From the NCBI GenBank assembly GCA_027491155.1, contig JAIXWR010000020.1:1-64000 (forward strand): a stretch of 64,000 nucleotides of DNA, written 5' to 3'. The DNA comes from Verrucomicrobiaceae bacterium. Its GTDB lineage: Bacteria > Verrucomicrobiota > Verrucomicrobiia > Verrucomicrobiales > Akkermansiaceae. Below are positions 46,953 to 54,255 of this stretch, piece after piece. How positions within the stretch are numbered: the stretch's first letter is position 1; each line of letters opens with the position of its first letter. Below the pieces are notes generated by a model. The model was not told where the DNA came from and ran no database searches. It worked only from the letters and a program-made list of their open reading frames with translations. Both the position numbers and the translations under genes were made by a program.

Positions 46953-47462
46953 ATGGCAACGCCCCTCGTCGGCATCATCATGGGCAGCACGTCGGATTGG
47001 CCGACGATGGAGCACGCGGCACGGACGCTGGAGGACTTCGGCGTTCCCTGGGAAGCCCAGGTCGTCAGCGCCCACCGGACGCCGGACAAGCTGTTTTCCT
47101 ATGCCACGGAAGCCCGCGGGCGGGGGCTGAAATGCATCATCGGCGGGGCCGGCGGGGCCGCGCACTTGCCGGGGATGACCGCCGCGATCACCGACCTGCC
47201 GGTGCTTGGCGTACCGGTGGAGTCCCACGCGCTGAAGGGCATGGATTCGCTGCTTTCGATCGTCCAGATGCCCGGCGGGATCCCGACCGCGACCTTCGCC
47301 ATCGGCAAGGCCGGCGCGATCAACGCGGCGCTCTTTGCCGTGGCGATGCTGGCCGGCGAAGACCCGGCGCTGCTGGAAAAGCTCCAGGCCTTCCGCAAGA
47401 AGCAGAACGAAACGGTGAAGGCGGCGGTGCTGCCGGAGCTGGTCGACCCGAACTTCGGCTGA
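46953..47462 (+). CDS. purE: N5-carboxyaminoimidazole ribonucleotide mutase
   Basis: 169 residues. [13 protein letters not shown] is the CAIR-binding loop, [11 protein letters not shown] the second, and [12 protein letters not shown] and [26 protein letters not shown] (shortened: [13 protein letters not shown]) are invariant. Class I enzyme working with PurK. ATG 46953 follows the array; upstream codons are repeat sequence. Confidence 0.95.
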   Translation: MATPLVGIIMGSTSDWPTMEHAARTLEDFGVPWEAQVVSAHRTPDKLFSYATEARGRGLKCIIGGAGGAAHLPGMTAAITDLPVLGVPVESHALKGMDSLLSIVQMPGGIPTATFAIGKAGAINAALFAVAMLAGEDPALLEKLQAFRKKQNETVKAAVLPELVDPNFG

Positions 47463-47480
47463 GTCCGGACTCGCGCACCA

Positions 47481-47570
47481 CGAAAGGGACGAAATCCCGC
47501 GAAATGAAGCAGCCGGGTTTTCTTCCTTTCGTTCGTTTCGCGTTTTTCGTTGTTCCCTCTCTCTTCCTTC
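47481..47570 (+). repeat. Family C arrays (TTTCG-rich), inverted pair between purE and purK
   Basis: Left arm 47481-47509 (CGAAAGGGACGAAATC, GCGAAATGAAG) faces right arm 47524-47560 (CCTTTCGTTCGTTTCGCG, TTTTTCGTTGTTCCC) over a 14-base loop. The right arm and a pyrimidine tract run up to the purK GTG. The same right-arm core, CTTTCGTTGTTCCC, occurs at 50838-50881. Confidence 0.65.
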
Positions 47571-47574
47571 GTCC

Positions 47575-48732
47575 GTGACTCCCACTCCCATCATCCCGCC
47601 GGGCTCCGTGCTCGGCATCCTCGGCGGCGGCCAGCTCGGCCGCATGTTCTGCATGGAAGCCCGCCGCATGGGCTATCGCACCCTGGTCTGGACCGGCGGG
47701 CTCGAAGCCCCGGCGATCGTGGTGGCGGACGAGGCGATCGACCTGCCCTTCGACTCCGCGGATGCGCTTGAGGAGTTCGTTTCGAAAGCGGCCGTGGCGA
47801 CGGTCGAGTTCGAAAACATCCCCCGCGAGACCTTGGAAGCGGTGGCCGGACGGATCCAACTGCACCCTTCGCCGAACGCGGTGGCGATCTGCCAGCATCG
47901 GGAGCGGGAGAAGGCCTTTCTCAAGCAGCACGGCATCCCCCACGCGCCCTTCGCGGTGGTGGCTTCGGCGGAGGAACTCGCGGCGGCAATTTCGGAAATC
48001 GGCACGCCCGCGGTGCTCAAGACCGCGGCTTTCGGCTACGACGGCAAGGGCCAGCTCAAGCTGAACGGCGGCGAGGACCCGGCGGCGGTGTGGGCGGCCT
48101 TCGAGACCGACCGCGCGGTGCTGGAAGCCTTCATCCCCTTCGAGCGCGAGCTTTCGGTGATGGTCGCCCGCGCGGCCGACGGCTCGGTGACCGCCTACGA
48201 TCCGGCGGAGAACCGGCACCGCCATCACATCCTGGACGTCTCTATCGTTCCCGCCCGCGTCGGCCCGGCGGTGGCGGCGGAAGCGAAGGTGATCGCTTGC
48301 AAGGTCGCCGAGGCCCTCGACTACCGCGGCATCATGGGCGTCGAGTTTTTCCACCTGCCCGATGGCTCCCTGCTAGTCAACGAAATGGCCCCGCGGCCGC
48401 ACAACTCCGGCCACCACACGCTGGATGCCTGCGCGACCTCGCAGTTCGAGCAGCAGGTCCGCGTCACCTGCGGGCTGCCGGCGGGCTCGCCGCGGCTGCT
48501 GTCGCCGGTGGTGATGCTCAATCTCCTCGGCGACATGTGGCCCGACGAGCAGGTGCCGCCGGACTGGACGCCGCTGTTTGCCGACGGCTCCGCCTTCCTC
48601 CACCTCTACGGCAAGCGCCGGGCGATCGGCCGACGGAAGATGGGCCACGCAAACTTCCTCGGCGCGGACATCGACGACGCGCTGAAGCGGGCGGAAGCCA
48701 TCAAGGCGGAGCTGCTGCGCGGCGGGCGATAA
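47575..48732 (+). CDS. purK: N5-carboxyaminoimidazole ribonucleotide synthase
   Basis: 385 residues, ATP-grasp fold. GILGGGQLGRMFCMEARRMG, VATVEFENIPRETLE, VLKTAAFGYDGKGQ and NEMAPRPHNSGHHTLDA (metal- and ATP-binding) are all present. Catalyses ATP-dependent carboxylation of AIR, immediately upstream in the pathway of PurE. Start is GTG 47575, 112 bases after purE, separated by the array hairpin. Confidence 0.95.
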   Translation: MTPTPIIPPGSVLGILGGGQLGRMFCMEARRMGYRTLVWTGGLEAPAIVVADEAIDLPFDSADALEEFVSKAAVATVEFENIPRETLEAVAGRIQLHPSPNAVAICQHREREKAFLKQHGIPHAPFAVVASAEELAAAISEIGTPAVLKTAAFGYDGKGQLKLNGGEDPAAVWAAFETDRAVLEAFIPFERELSVMVARAADGSVTAYDPAENRHRHHILDVSIVPARVGPAVAAEAKVIACKVAEALDYRGIMGVEFFHLPDGSLLVNEMAPRPHNSGHHTLDACATSQFEQQVRVTCGLPAGSPRLLSPVVMLNLLGDMWPDEQVPPDWTPLFADGSAFLHLYGKRRAIGRRKMGHANFLGADIDDALKRAEAIKAELLRGGR

Positions 48733-48739
48733 GCCCGGG

Positions 48740-50128
48740 TCAGTCGCGGTCGAAGCGGTCGATGATCCCGTAGGCCCGCTCGTTGATGCGTTTCATCGAA
48801 TCGAGCAGCGGCGCGTAGGGTTCGTAGCGGTTGCCGAGGATGCCCTTGTTCGAGTCGCGGTTGGACGGGTCCGCTTTCTTGTCCGCCGGGTCGTTGTCGA
48901 TGTACTTGAACCAGTACCAGCCGACGCAGTCCTTCGACTCCAGCAGGCCGAGTGTGAAGTTTTCATAGAACAGGCCGCGGTCGCGCTGGGTCTTGACCAG
49001 CCAGCCCGCGCCGCCGGTGTTCGCCAGACCGGAATCCGCGCCTTTCGCATACCACTCGGTGACGAGGAAAGGCTTTCCCGATTCGCGCGACCACATCGCG
49101 AGCCGTTCGGGATCGGGCGTCCAGGCGTGGTAGTAGTTCACAGACACCACGTCGACGTGCGGCCCGGCGGCGCGGAAGAGTTCCGCCCTTCTCAGCGCGC
49201 CGCCGTGGAAACGAGCACCGAGGTAAAGGTGATTCGGATCGTGCCGCCGGATCGCGCCCGCGACGATGCGGAAATAGCGCCCGGCCATGAACTCGAGGAA
49301 GGCCGGAAGGTCCTCCGGCTTGATGTCGCGCGCCGTGGCCTTCGCCCCGCGGCGGTCGCGCAGCCATTTCAGTGCCGCCTGATGGCCGTGGTCCGCTTCC
49401 GGCAGCGAGAGGAACTTCTTCAAGGCATCCGCCGGCAGCGGCAGCTCGTTATCGGAGAAATGGCCGAGCAGCCAGGGGTCGTCCTTGTCCTTCGCCAACT
49501 GCCGCGCGTGCTCGTCGCAGAAGGCCTCGAAGCCGGGGTCGAAGACGAAGATGCAATCGCCCGGGTAGCCGGTGTGGCCGGGCTTGCGGAAAGTCCCGCC
49601 GCGCTTCTTGCCGTAGGACGACATGAAGTTCCAGATCCGGGTGTAGGGGAGCGGTTCCGGCACGGCGCGCAGTCGTTCCGTGTCCGACCAGGCGCCGAGG
49701 CCGTTGAATCCGTGCTCCCTCAGCAGGCCGCTGCTTTGCTCCGCCCATCCCGCCTCGCTGCCGAACTTCCGCTTGCGGACTTCTTCGGCCGCGGGGGTGG
49801 GCAGCATGGTGACGGAGCTCACGCCGCGTTGGTGAAAGAGGCAGCCCTCAGGATCCACCAGCCACCAGCGACCCTCGACTTTCGCCGTATGAAAGAACCC
49901 CGTGGCTTTCTCCTTTCGCGCGGCCAGCCCCCCGTAGCGGCTCAGCCCGGCATCGGGCCGGATTTCCGCCGCGCCGGGCAGGTCGTCGAGCGTCCGCACC
50001 GGCCGCTCCACCCAGCGTCCGCCGGGCTTCGCGGCCACCTCAACCGTCCGCGGCGCGGTCTGCGCGGGCGAGATCCCGAGGGACAGCGCGGCCAGCGGAA
50101 GGGCGAGGGCAAGGAAGCGGCGGGGCAT
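48740..50128 (-). CDS. Secreted clan GH-A-like glycoside hydrolase (agarase-like)
   Basis: 462 residues with signal MPRRFLALALPLAALSLGIS. After TGFFHTAKVEGRWWLVDPEG and FHQRGVSSV, typical of beta-agarase-like GH50/GH2-clan relatives, the acid/base Glu228 occurs in GHFSDNELPLP and the nucleophile Glu358 in FLVTEWYAKG, at (beta/alpha)8-barrel spacing. The substrate is not predictable from motifs; marine galactans or similar are possible. Start at ATG 50128. Confidence 0.75.
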   Translation of the reverse strand: MPRRFLALALPLAALSLGISPAQTAPRTVEVAAKPGGRWVERPVRTLDDLPGAAEIRPDAGLSRYGGLAARKEKATGFFHTAKVEGRWWLVDPEGCLFHQRGVSSVTMLPTPAAEEVRKRKFGSEAGWAEQSSGLLREHGFNGLGAWSDTERLRAVPEPLPYTRIWNFMSSYGKKRGGTFRKPGHTGYPGDCIFVFDPGFEAFCDEHARQLAKDKDDPWLLGHFSDNELPLPADALKKFLSLPEADHGHQAALKWLRDRRGAKATARDIKPEDLPAFLEFMAGRYFRIVAGAIRRHDPNHLYLGARFHGGALRRAELFRAAGPHVDVVSVNYYHAWTPDPERLAMWSRESGKPFLVTEWYAKGADSGLANTGGAGWLVKTQRDRGLFYENFTLGLLESKDCVGWYWFKYIDNDPADKKADPSNRDSNKGILGNRYEPYAPLLDSMKRINERAYGIIDRFDRD

Positions 50129-50268
50129 TGGAATCGGTGACCCTACCCGGCCGTCGAGTGGCATCTTGCAGGAGTCCGATTGGGGAAGTCCCGCCTCCGA
50201 GGTGAATCTGGCTATTCCGGCTGCGGGAAGTGCTGGTGCCCGTGTCCCCGCCCTGCTAGGCGTCGGAA

Positions 50269-50721
50269 ATGAAGCTTGGACCATGGATGACGGGGGTGGC
50301 GTGTCTTGCTTGCTCGCTGGGCGCGTCGATGGCGGAAGAAAAGGACGGCCCGGTCCCGGAAACGCCGACATCGTTCGAGACGAGGAATACCGGCGACGCG
50401 GAAGAGGGAGAGGTCTCGATCGAGAAGGACAAGGCCAAACCGAAGAAGGTCACCTACACCGCGGTTACCGACTCGCGGGAGTGGAAGGATGCCAAGGGCA
50501 AGGTGATCCGCGCCCGGCTGCTGGCCTTCGAGGCCGCCGAAGGCGAGGTGGCCGGGCTGGTGAGGGACGGGCAGGTCCGCCTGCTGGTCGATGGCGCGAA
50601 GCGCTTCAGCCTGCTGCCGCTGGACAAGCTCTCGCCGGAAGACCGGGCTTTCATCACCGGGCTCGCCGCCGCCCGCCAGAAGGCGGGGCCGCCGGGGACG
50701 GCGGAGGCGCGGAAGCCTTGA
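50269..50721 (+). CDS. Small secreted protein with SHD1-like domain
   Basis: 150 residues, signal peptide MKLGPWMTGVACLACSLGASMA. The domain at about 68-130 has DSREWKDAKGKVIRARLLAFE and LLPLDKLSPEDRAFITGL (shortened: SREWKDAKGKVI, LPLDKLSPEDR), the pattern of Sla1-homology domain 1 in many secreted proteins of this phylum and of planctomycetes. Role unknown. Confidence 0.68.
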   Translation: MKLGPWMTGVACLACSLGASMAEEKDGPVPETPTSFETRNTGDAEEGEVSIEKDKAKPKKVTYTAVTDSREWKDAKGKVIRARLLAFEAAEGEVAGLVRDGQVRLLVDGAKRFSLLPLDKLSPEDRAFITGLAAARQKAGPPGTAEARKP

Positions 50722-50736
50722 GTTGAATCCAGGAAG

Positions 50737-50881
50737 GCGAAACAACGAAAAAGGCGAAACGACGCGAAACCCAAGGCAGGTCGAGAGCGGGACCGGAGAC
50801 CCGGACGATGATCCGGCAAATCCGGCGGGCCTCCCAGATTTCGTCCTTTTCGCCCCTTTCGTTGTTCCCGTTCCGGTTTTC
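50737..50881. repeat. Family C arrays as inverted pair downstream of the SHD1 gene
   Basis: Left arm 50737-50772 (GGCGAAACAACGAAAAAGG, CGAAACGACGCGAAACC) and right arm 50838-50881 (TTTCGTCCTTTTCGCCCC, TTTCGTTGTTCCCG) are imperfectly complementary over about 30 bases with 65 bases between them. It fills most of the 227-base gap to the ssb terminator. Confidence 0.62.
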
Positions 50882-50912
50882 AGAATGATCCACCGGAGCC
50901 CGGGCCGGGCAC

Positions 50913-50943
50913 GAAAAAGGCCGGACCTTGCGGTCCGGCCTTT
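50913..50943 (-). terminator. Rho-independent terminator of ssb
   Basis: On the minus strand AAAGGCCGGACC-GCAA-GGTCCGGCCTTT, a perfect 12-bp stem with a GCAA tetraloop, followed by TTCG. Strong enough to work from either side. Confidence 0.93.
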
Positions 50944-50948
50944 CGAAA

Positions 50949-51467
50949 TCAGAAGGGAATGTCGTCTTCCTCTTCCCGGTAGTCGCCGGGATCGGCGGCC
51001 GAGGCTCCTTGCGGGGGAGCGGAGGAACGCGAGGGCTGGGAATATCCCTCGCCGCCGCTGGGGCGGTGGGATTCGCCGTCGCCGCCGGAGCGCTGCTGGT
51101 AATTGCCACCGCCGCCGCCCTGGCCGCCGCCCTTGCCGTCCGGCAGGAACTGGAGGACTTCGGCGACGACCTTGAGCTTGCTGCGCTTCTGGCCGGAGGC
51201 CTTGTCCTCCCAGGTGTCCATCTGCAGGCGGCCCTCGATGAAGACCCCGCGGCCCTTGGTCAGGTACTTCTGCGCGTTCTCCGCGTTGGTGCCCCAGACC
51301 GTGACGTCGACGAAGGTCACTTCGTCCGACCAGTTGCCGTTGCCGTCCGAGACGCGGCGGTTGACGGCGAGCCCGAGGTCGCCGACGGCGGTGCCTTTCG
51401 GGGTGTATCGGACTTCGGGATCCCGGGTGAGGTTCCCGAGCAGCATCACTTTGTTGAGGTTGGCCAT
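50949..51467 (-). CDS. ssb: Single-stranded DNA-binding protein
   Basis: 172 residues. OB fold (1-110) with LNKVMLLGNLTRDPEVRYT, VTFVDVTVWGTNAENAQKYL and GRGVFIEGRLQMDTWED. A Gly/Ser/Arg/Pro-rich linker leads to the acidic tip DDIPF, the binding site for partner proteins. Last gene of the rplY-pth-rpsF-ssb block, but with its own LexA-box-like promoter; no rpsR or rplI follows. Confidence 0.95.
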   Translation of the reverse strand: MANLNKVMLLGNLTRDPEVRYTPKGTAVGDLGLAVNRRVSDGNGNWSDEVTFVDVTVWGTNAENAQKYLTKGRGVFIEGRLQMDTWEDKASGQKRSKLKVVAEVLQFLPDGKGGGQGGGGGNYQQRSGGDGESHRPSGGEGYSQPSRSSAPPQGASAADPGDYREEEDDIPF

Positions 51468-51499
51468 GGCGGAGTCAGGCTAGTTGGGATAGGCAGCCA

Positions 51500-51527
51500 G
51501 CAATAGCTGTTCTTGAGAACAGCGCAA
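51500..51527 (-). promoter_or_regulatory. LexA-box (SOS) operator in the ssb promoter
   Basis: GCTGTTCTTGAGAACAGC (51506-51523) is a perfect dyad and contains TGTTC-TTGA-GAACA, exactly TGTTC-N4-GAACA, which I recall as the LexA motif of Verrucomicrobia. On the minus strand it lies between a possible -35 (TTGCGC, 51522-51527) and -10 (TATTGC, 51500-51505), 39 bases before the ssb ATG. Binding is inferred. Confidence 0.68.
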
Positions 51528-51535
51528 GCGGAAAC

Positions 51536-51823
51536 TCAAGCGACCCGCTGGTAGTGCTGGACGTGCACGTGGCCGTTCAGCTTGAGCTTGGCCTGGATGC
51601 GGGAGATCGCGTCCGGCTCGGCCTTGAAGTGGTAGTTCACGTAGTGGCCGCTCTCGAGGTGGTTCGAGTTGTAGGCGAACTTGCGGCGGCCGATCTGCTG
51701 GACTTCTTCCAGCTTGGCGCCTTCGGCTTCGATCTCCTTGCCGAGGGAGGCGACGAGGTCGTCGACGCTGCCTTCGAGCAACTTGGTGTTGAGGATGATC
51801 AGTCCTTCGTATTTCCTGCTCAT
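51536..51823 (-). CDS. rpsF: 30S ribosomal protein S6
   Basis: 95 residues. RKYEGLIILNTK at the N terminus, the QQIGRRKFAY loop and GHYVNYHFKAEPDAI are standard for S6. Follows pth after 13 bases. ATG 51823; a longer frame upstream overlaps pth. Confidence 0.94.
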   Translation of the reverse strand: MSRKYEGLIILNTKLLEGSVDDLVASLGKEIEAEGAKLEEVQQIGRRKFAYNSNHLESGHYVNYHFKAEPDAISRIQAKLKLNGHVHVQHYQRVA

Positions 51824-51836
51824 GTCGGGGTCTGGT

Positions 51837-52424
51837 TTAAGGGGATTCCTTCGGGGTGTTGTAAAAATTTGCGGCGGCCGGGAGGCCTTGGGAGAGCGCA
51901 AGCTGCACGGCGGCCACAGCCCTTGCAAGCGTGTTTTCAAGCAGTTCCCGCTCCTCGGCGCGGAAGTTCCCGAGCACGTGTCCGGTCATGTTTCCGGGCT
52001 CGGATCCGCCGATTCCGACCTTCAGCCGGGGGAAACCGTCGCCGCCGAAATGCTCGATCAGCGACTTGATCCCGTTGTGCCCGCCGGCGCTGCCTTTCTC
52101 GCGGAAACGCAGCTTGCCCAGCGGCAGGGCGGCATCGTCGTAGACCACCAGCACCTGCTGCGGCGTCCACTTGTGGAAGGAGGCGATCTGGCGGACCGGG
52201 CGGCCGCTGAGGTTCATGAAGCACTGCGGCTTGACCAGCAGCACGCCGGAGCCGGGGAGCTTCGCCACGTGCGATTGCCACTTCGGCTCGGACTTGAACG
52301 CGACACCGGCCAGCAAGGCCAGCCGGTCGAGGACCATGAACCCGGCATTGTGGCGCGTCTCCTCGTACTGGCGCCCGGGGTTGCCGAGGCCGACGACGAG
52401 GGTGATGGACGTTTCAAGTTCCAA
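51837..52424 (-). CDS. pth: Peptidyl-tRNA hydrolase
   Basis: 195 residues. LVVGLGNPGRQYEETRHNAGF contains the catalytic His (in RHNAG, with the earlier Asn of GNPG); LVVYDDAALPLGKLRFR and GSAGGHNGIKSLIEHFG are invariant. The only in-frame starts are TTG codons at 52424 or 52439, both created by a family A repeat (TTGGAACTT), so the N terminus has been shaped by the repeat. Lies in the conserved order rplY, pth, rpsF, ssb. Confidence 0.9.
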   Translation of the reverse strand: MELETSITLVVGLGNPGRQYEETRHNAGFMVLDRLALLAGVAFKSEPKWQSHVAKLPGSGVLLVKPQCFMNLSGRPVRQIASFHKWTPQQVLVVYDDAALPLGKLRFREKGSAGGHNGIKSLIEHFGGDGFPRLKVGIGGSEPGNMTGHVLGNFRAEERELLENTLARAVAAVQLALSQGLPAAANFYNTPKESP

Positions 52425-52441
52425 GGGAAGAAGTTCCAAGT
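52413..52441 (-). repeat. Heptad array, family A, at the start of pth
   Basis: Minus strand TTGGAACTTCTTCCC and TTGGAACTTG in frame with pth. Both TTG initiator candidates lie in it. Confidence 0.62.
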
Positions 52442-52444
52442 GCG

Positions 52445-52477
52445 AAAAAGCCCGGGCCGCTGGTGCGGACCGGGCTT
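52445..52477 (-). terminator. Terminator between rplY and pth
   Basis: On the minus strand AAGCCCGGTCCGC-ACCA-GCGGCCCGGGCTT with one mismatch, then TTTCG. It would reduce read-through from rplY into pth. Confidence 0.82.
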
Positions 52478-52496
52478 CCGGAGAATGAAATGCCGG

Positions 52497-53081
52497 TCAG
52501 GCGGAGGCGGCTTCGGACACGGCGGCGGCGGTCTTGGCCACATGGGCGATGACGACGTCCGCGGCGTGGGTGGCGCTGACGCCTTCGGGCAGCTTGACGT
52601 CGCCGATGTGCAGCGAGTCGCCTTCGGCCAGGTGGGTCACGTCGAATTCGAGGGTATCCGGCAGCTTGGAAGCGGCGCAGCGGATTTCCAGGGTGTGGCT
52701 GAGCTGCTCGAGCAGGCCGCCGGTCTTCACGCCCACGGGCTCACCGGTGAGGTGGACCGGGATGGCGGCGGTGATTTCGGTGGTCTCGTCGATCGCCATG
52801 AAATCGGCGTGCAGGGTGGCACCGCTCAGCGAGTCGTGCTGGATCGCCTTGAGGAAGGCGAGCTGGCTGGCACCTGCGATCTCCAGGTTGATGAGAATGT
52901 TGTCCGAGGTGCTGTGGGCGAGCAGCTCGCTGAAGGCCTTGGCGTCGACCTTGAGGTTCTTGTTGTCGGTGCCGCGGCCGTAGATCACGGAAGGAACCCA
53001 GCCCTCGCGGCGCAGTTTCTTGAGGACTCCGGAGCCCGAGCGTTGGCGGGGTTCGGCTTTGAGGACGTGCTTGGTGGCCAT
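52497..53081 (-). CDS. rplY: 50S ribosomal protein L25 (Ctc form)
   Basis: 194 residues: an N-terminal L25 domain (LKAEPRQRSGSGVLKKLRREG, with PSVIYGRG) and a C-terminal TL5/Ctc beta domain (IPVHLTGEPVGVKTGGLL). Binds 5S rRNA. The Ala-rich tail is longer than usual. ATG 53081. First gene of the block. Confidence 0.94.
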   Translation of the reverse strand: MATKHVLKAEPRQRSGSGVLKKLRREGWVPSVIYGRGTDNKNLKVDAKAFSELLAHSTSDNILINLEIAGASQLAFLKAIQHDSLSGATLHADFMAIDETTEITAAIPVHLTGEPVGVKTGGLLEQLSHTLEIRCAASKLPDTLEFDVTHLAEGDSLHIGDVKLPEGVSATHAADVVIAHVAKTAAAVSEAASA

Positions 53082-53197
53082 GTCAGGAAAAGGCGTGAGG
53101 ATTCGGGGTTCGGCCGGCGGTTCTCCGCGGCCGGGGGCGGGGTCTTTACCGGTCGTTCCCGGGTTTGTCAAAATTTTGTTCGATCCCGTCCGCGGCT

Positions 53198-53551
53198 TCA
53201 CGGGGCGGCGGGCGGGGCGGACCGCTCCCCCAGCACTAGCTTGAGGACGTCGTAGGCCTTGAGCGCCTCCGCCGCGTCGAAGAACTCGTGGAGGCAGAGG
53301 GTTTCGTAGCGGACCTCGAAGCCCTCGTGATGCTTCAGCACCAGATCGATCCGGCCGCGGGGGCCCTTCTCGATCCGGGTGTAAGTGGCGGAATAGATGG
53401 TGTCTGACCGGATCAGTTTGGATTTCAGGAGCTTGCCGTCTTCCGTCCAGCGGAACTCGACGTGGCCGGGAAGGAGGGCGGCCTCGACGCGGACCGCGGC
53501 GGCGAGCGGGGAGGCGAGGAGGAAGAAGAGGAACAGGAAAAACGCGCGCAT
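53198..53551 (-). CDS. Small secreted protein of unknown function
   Basis: 117 residues with a strongly hydrophobic signal peptide (MRAFFLFLFFLLASPLAAA). The mature part is beta-rich: VEFRWTEDGKLLKSKLI, RGRIDLVLKHHEGFEVRY. Not recognised. Its first codons form the 3' arm of a hairpin (53539-53580). Confidence 0.62.
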   Translation of the reverse strand: MRAFFLFLFFLLASPLAAAVRVEAALLPGHVEFRWTEDGKLLKSKLIRSDTIYSATYTRIEKGPRGRIDLVLKHHEGFEVRYETLCLHEFFDAAEALKAYDVLKLVLGERSAPPAAP

Positions 53552-53580
53552 CCGCCTCGGAAGCGGAGGGCGCGCGTTTT
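53539..53580 (-). promoter_or_regulatory. Terminator-like hairpin enclosing the start codon of the 53198-53551 gene
   Basis: Minus strand: AAAACGCGCGC (53580-53570) pairs with GCGCGCGTTTT (53549-53539), with an inner TCCGC/GCGGA stem. The 3' arm contains the G of the ATG and the first codons, and continues into T5. It could block the start or end upstream transcription. Confidence 0.5.
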
Positions 53581-53616
53581 ATTCGAAGGCTTTTCCGGGC
53601 GAGTTGCTTGGGTTTT

Positions 53617-53655
53617 CGCCCCCGTGCCCTCCATCACGCGGAAGGCACGGGGGCG
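53617..53655. repeat. Perfect 12-bp hairpin between two minus-strand genes
   Basis: CGCCCCCGTGCC (53617-53628) and GGCACGGGGGCG (53644-53655) are exact complements around a 15-base loop. No T-run follows on the minus strand, so it is not a classical terminator for the gene at 53671. Confidence 0.6.
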
Positions 53656-53670
53656 ACAGCCGGGAGCGGC

Positions 53671-54051
53671 TCAAATCCGGAACTGCCACATCGCCTCGGT
53701 CTCGCGGTCGCGCCATTCGGGGCGCCGCGCGATCGGGTCCTGCAAGGTGCGGACCATCTTGCGGCCGGCGGTGAAGAGGAAGCTGTCCGACGCGATCTCC
53801 ACGACCTCCAGCCCCATGTAGTAGGTCTGGTGGAGGGTGGTCACGGCATCCTCGCCGAAGACTTCGGCCAGATGATGGCGGAGCAGTTCCGCTTCCTTTC
53901 TTCCGAGGAAGAGAAAGGCCGGCGTTTCGCCGAAGCGGCACTTGGAACGGATCAATCCGGACACGGCCCGGGCATTCCAGGTGTCGTGCATGGTCAATTC
54001 CGGCACCAGACTCGTGGCGTCGGGCACCGGGGAGGCATTGCTGTGTTTCAT
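53671..54051 (-). CDS. Conserved-looking cytosolic protein of unknown function
   Basis: 126 residues. Start at ATG 54051 (a longer frame begins at 54090). FGETPAFLFLGRKEAELLRHHL, read as FLFLGRKEAE, and YYMGLEVVEI look structured; no motif I can name. Acidic/basic balance is normal for a globular protein. Uncertain function. Confidence 0.6.
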   Translation of the reverse strand: MKHSNASPVPDATSLVPELTMHDTWNARAVSGLIRSKCRFGETPAFLFLGRKEAELLRHHLAEVFGEDAVTTLHQTYYMGLEVVEIASDSFLFTAGRKMVRTLQDPIARRPEWRDRETEAMWQFRI

Positions 54052-54255
54052 ATCAGGGTGTGGGTGAGGAATCCTCGAAAGGACGGGCAAACTACGGCTT
54101 TTACCCCGGCGATCTATCAGAATGCGGGACTATCGTGATATGCCATCCTTCAAGAAAAGCGTGGCAAATCTCCCGCCTCGGGCGCCGCAGATCGAGCGGC
54201 GGACCGCAACAATTCCGACAAACGGCCCCGGCTTTCCGCCGCGGTCGGCTGCGTC

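Noticed and set aside
53617-53655. 12-bp hairpin as terminator of the gene at 53671
   Set aside because: On the minus strand it is followed by AAAACCC rather than a T-run.
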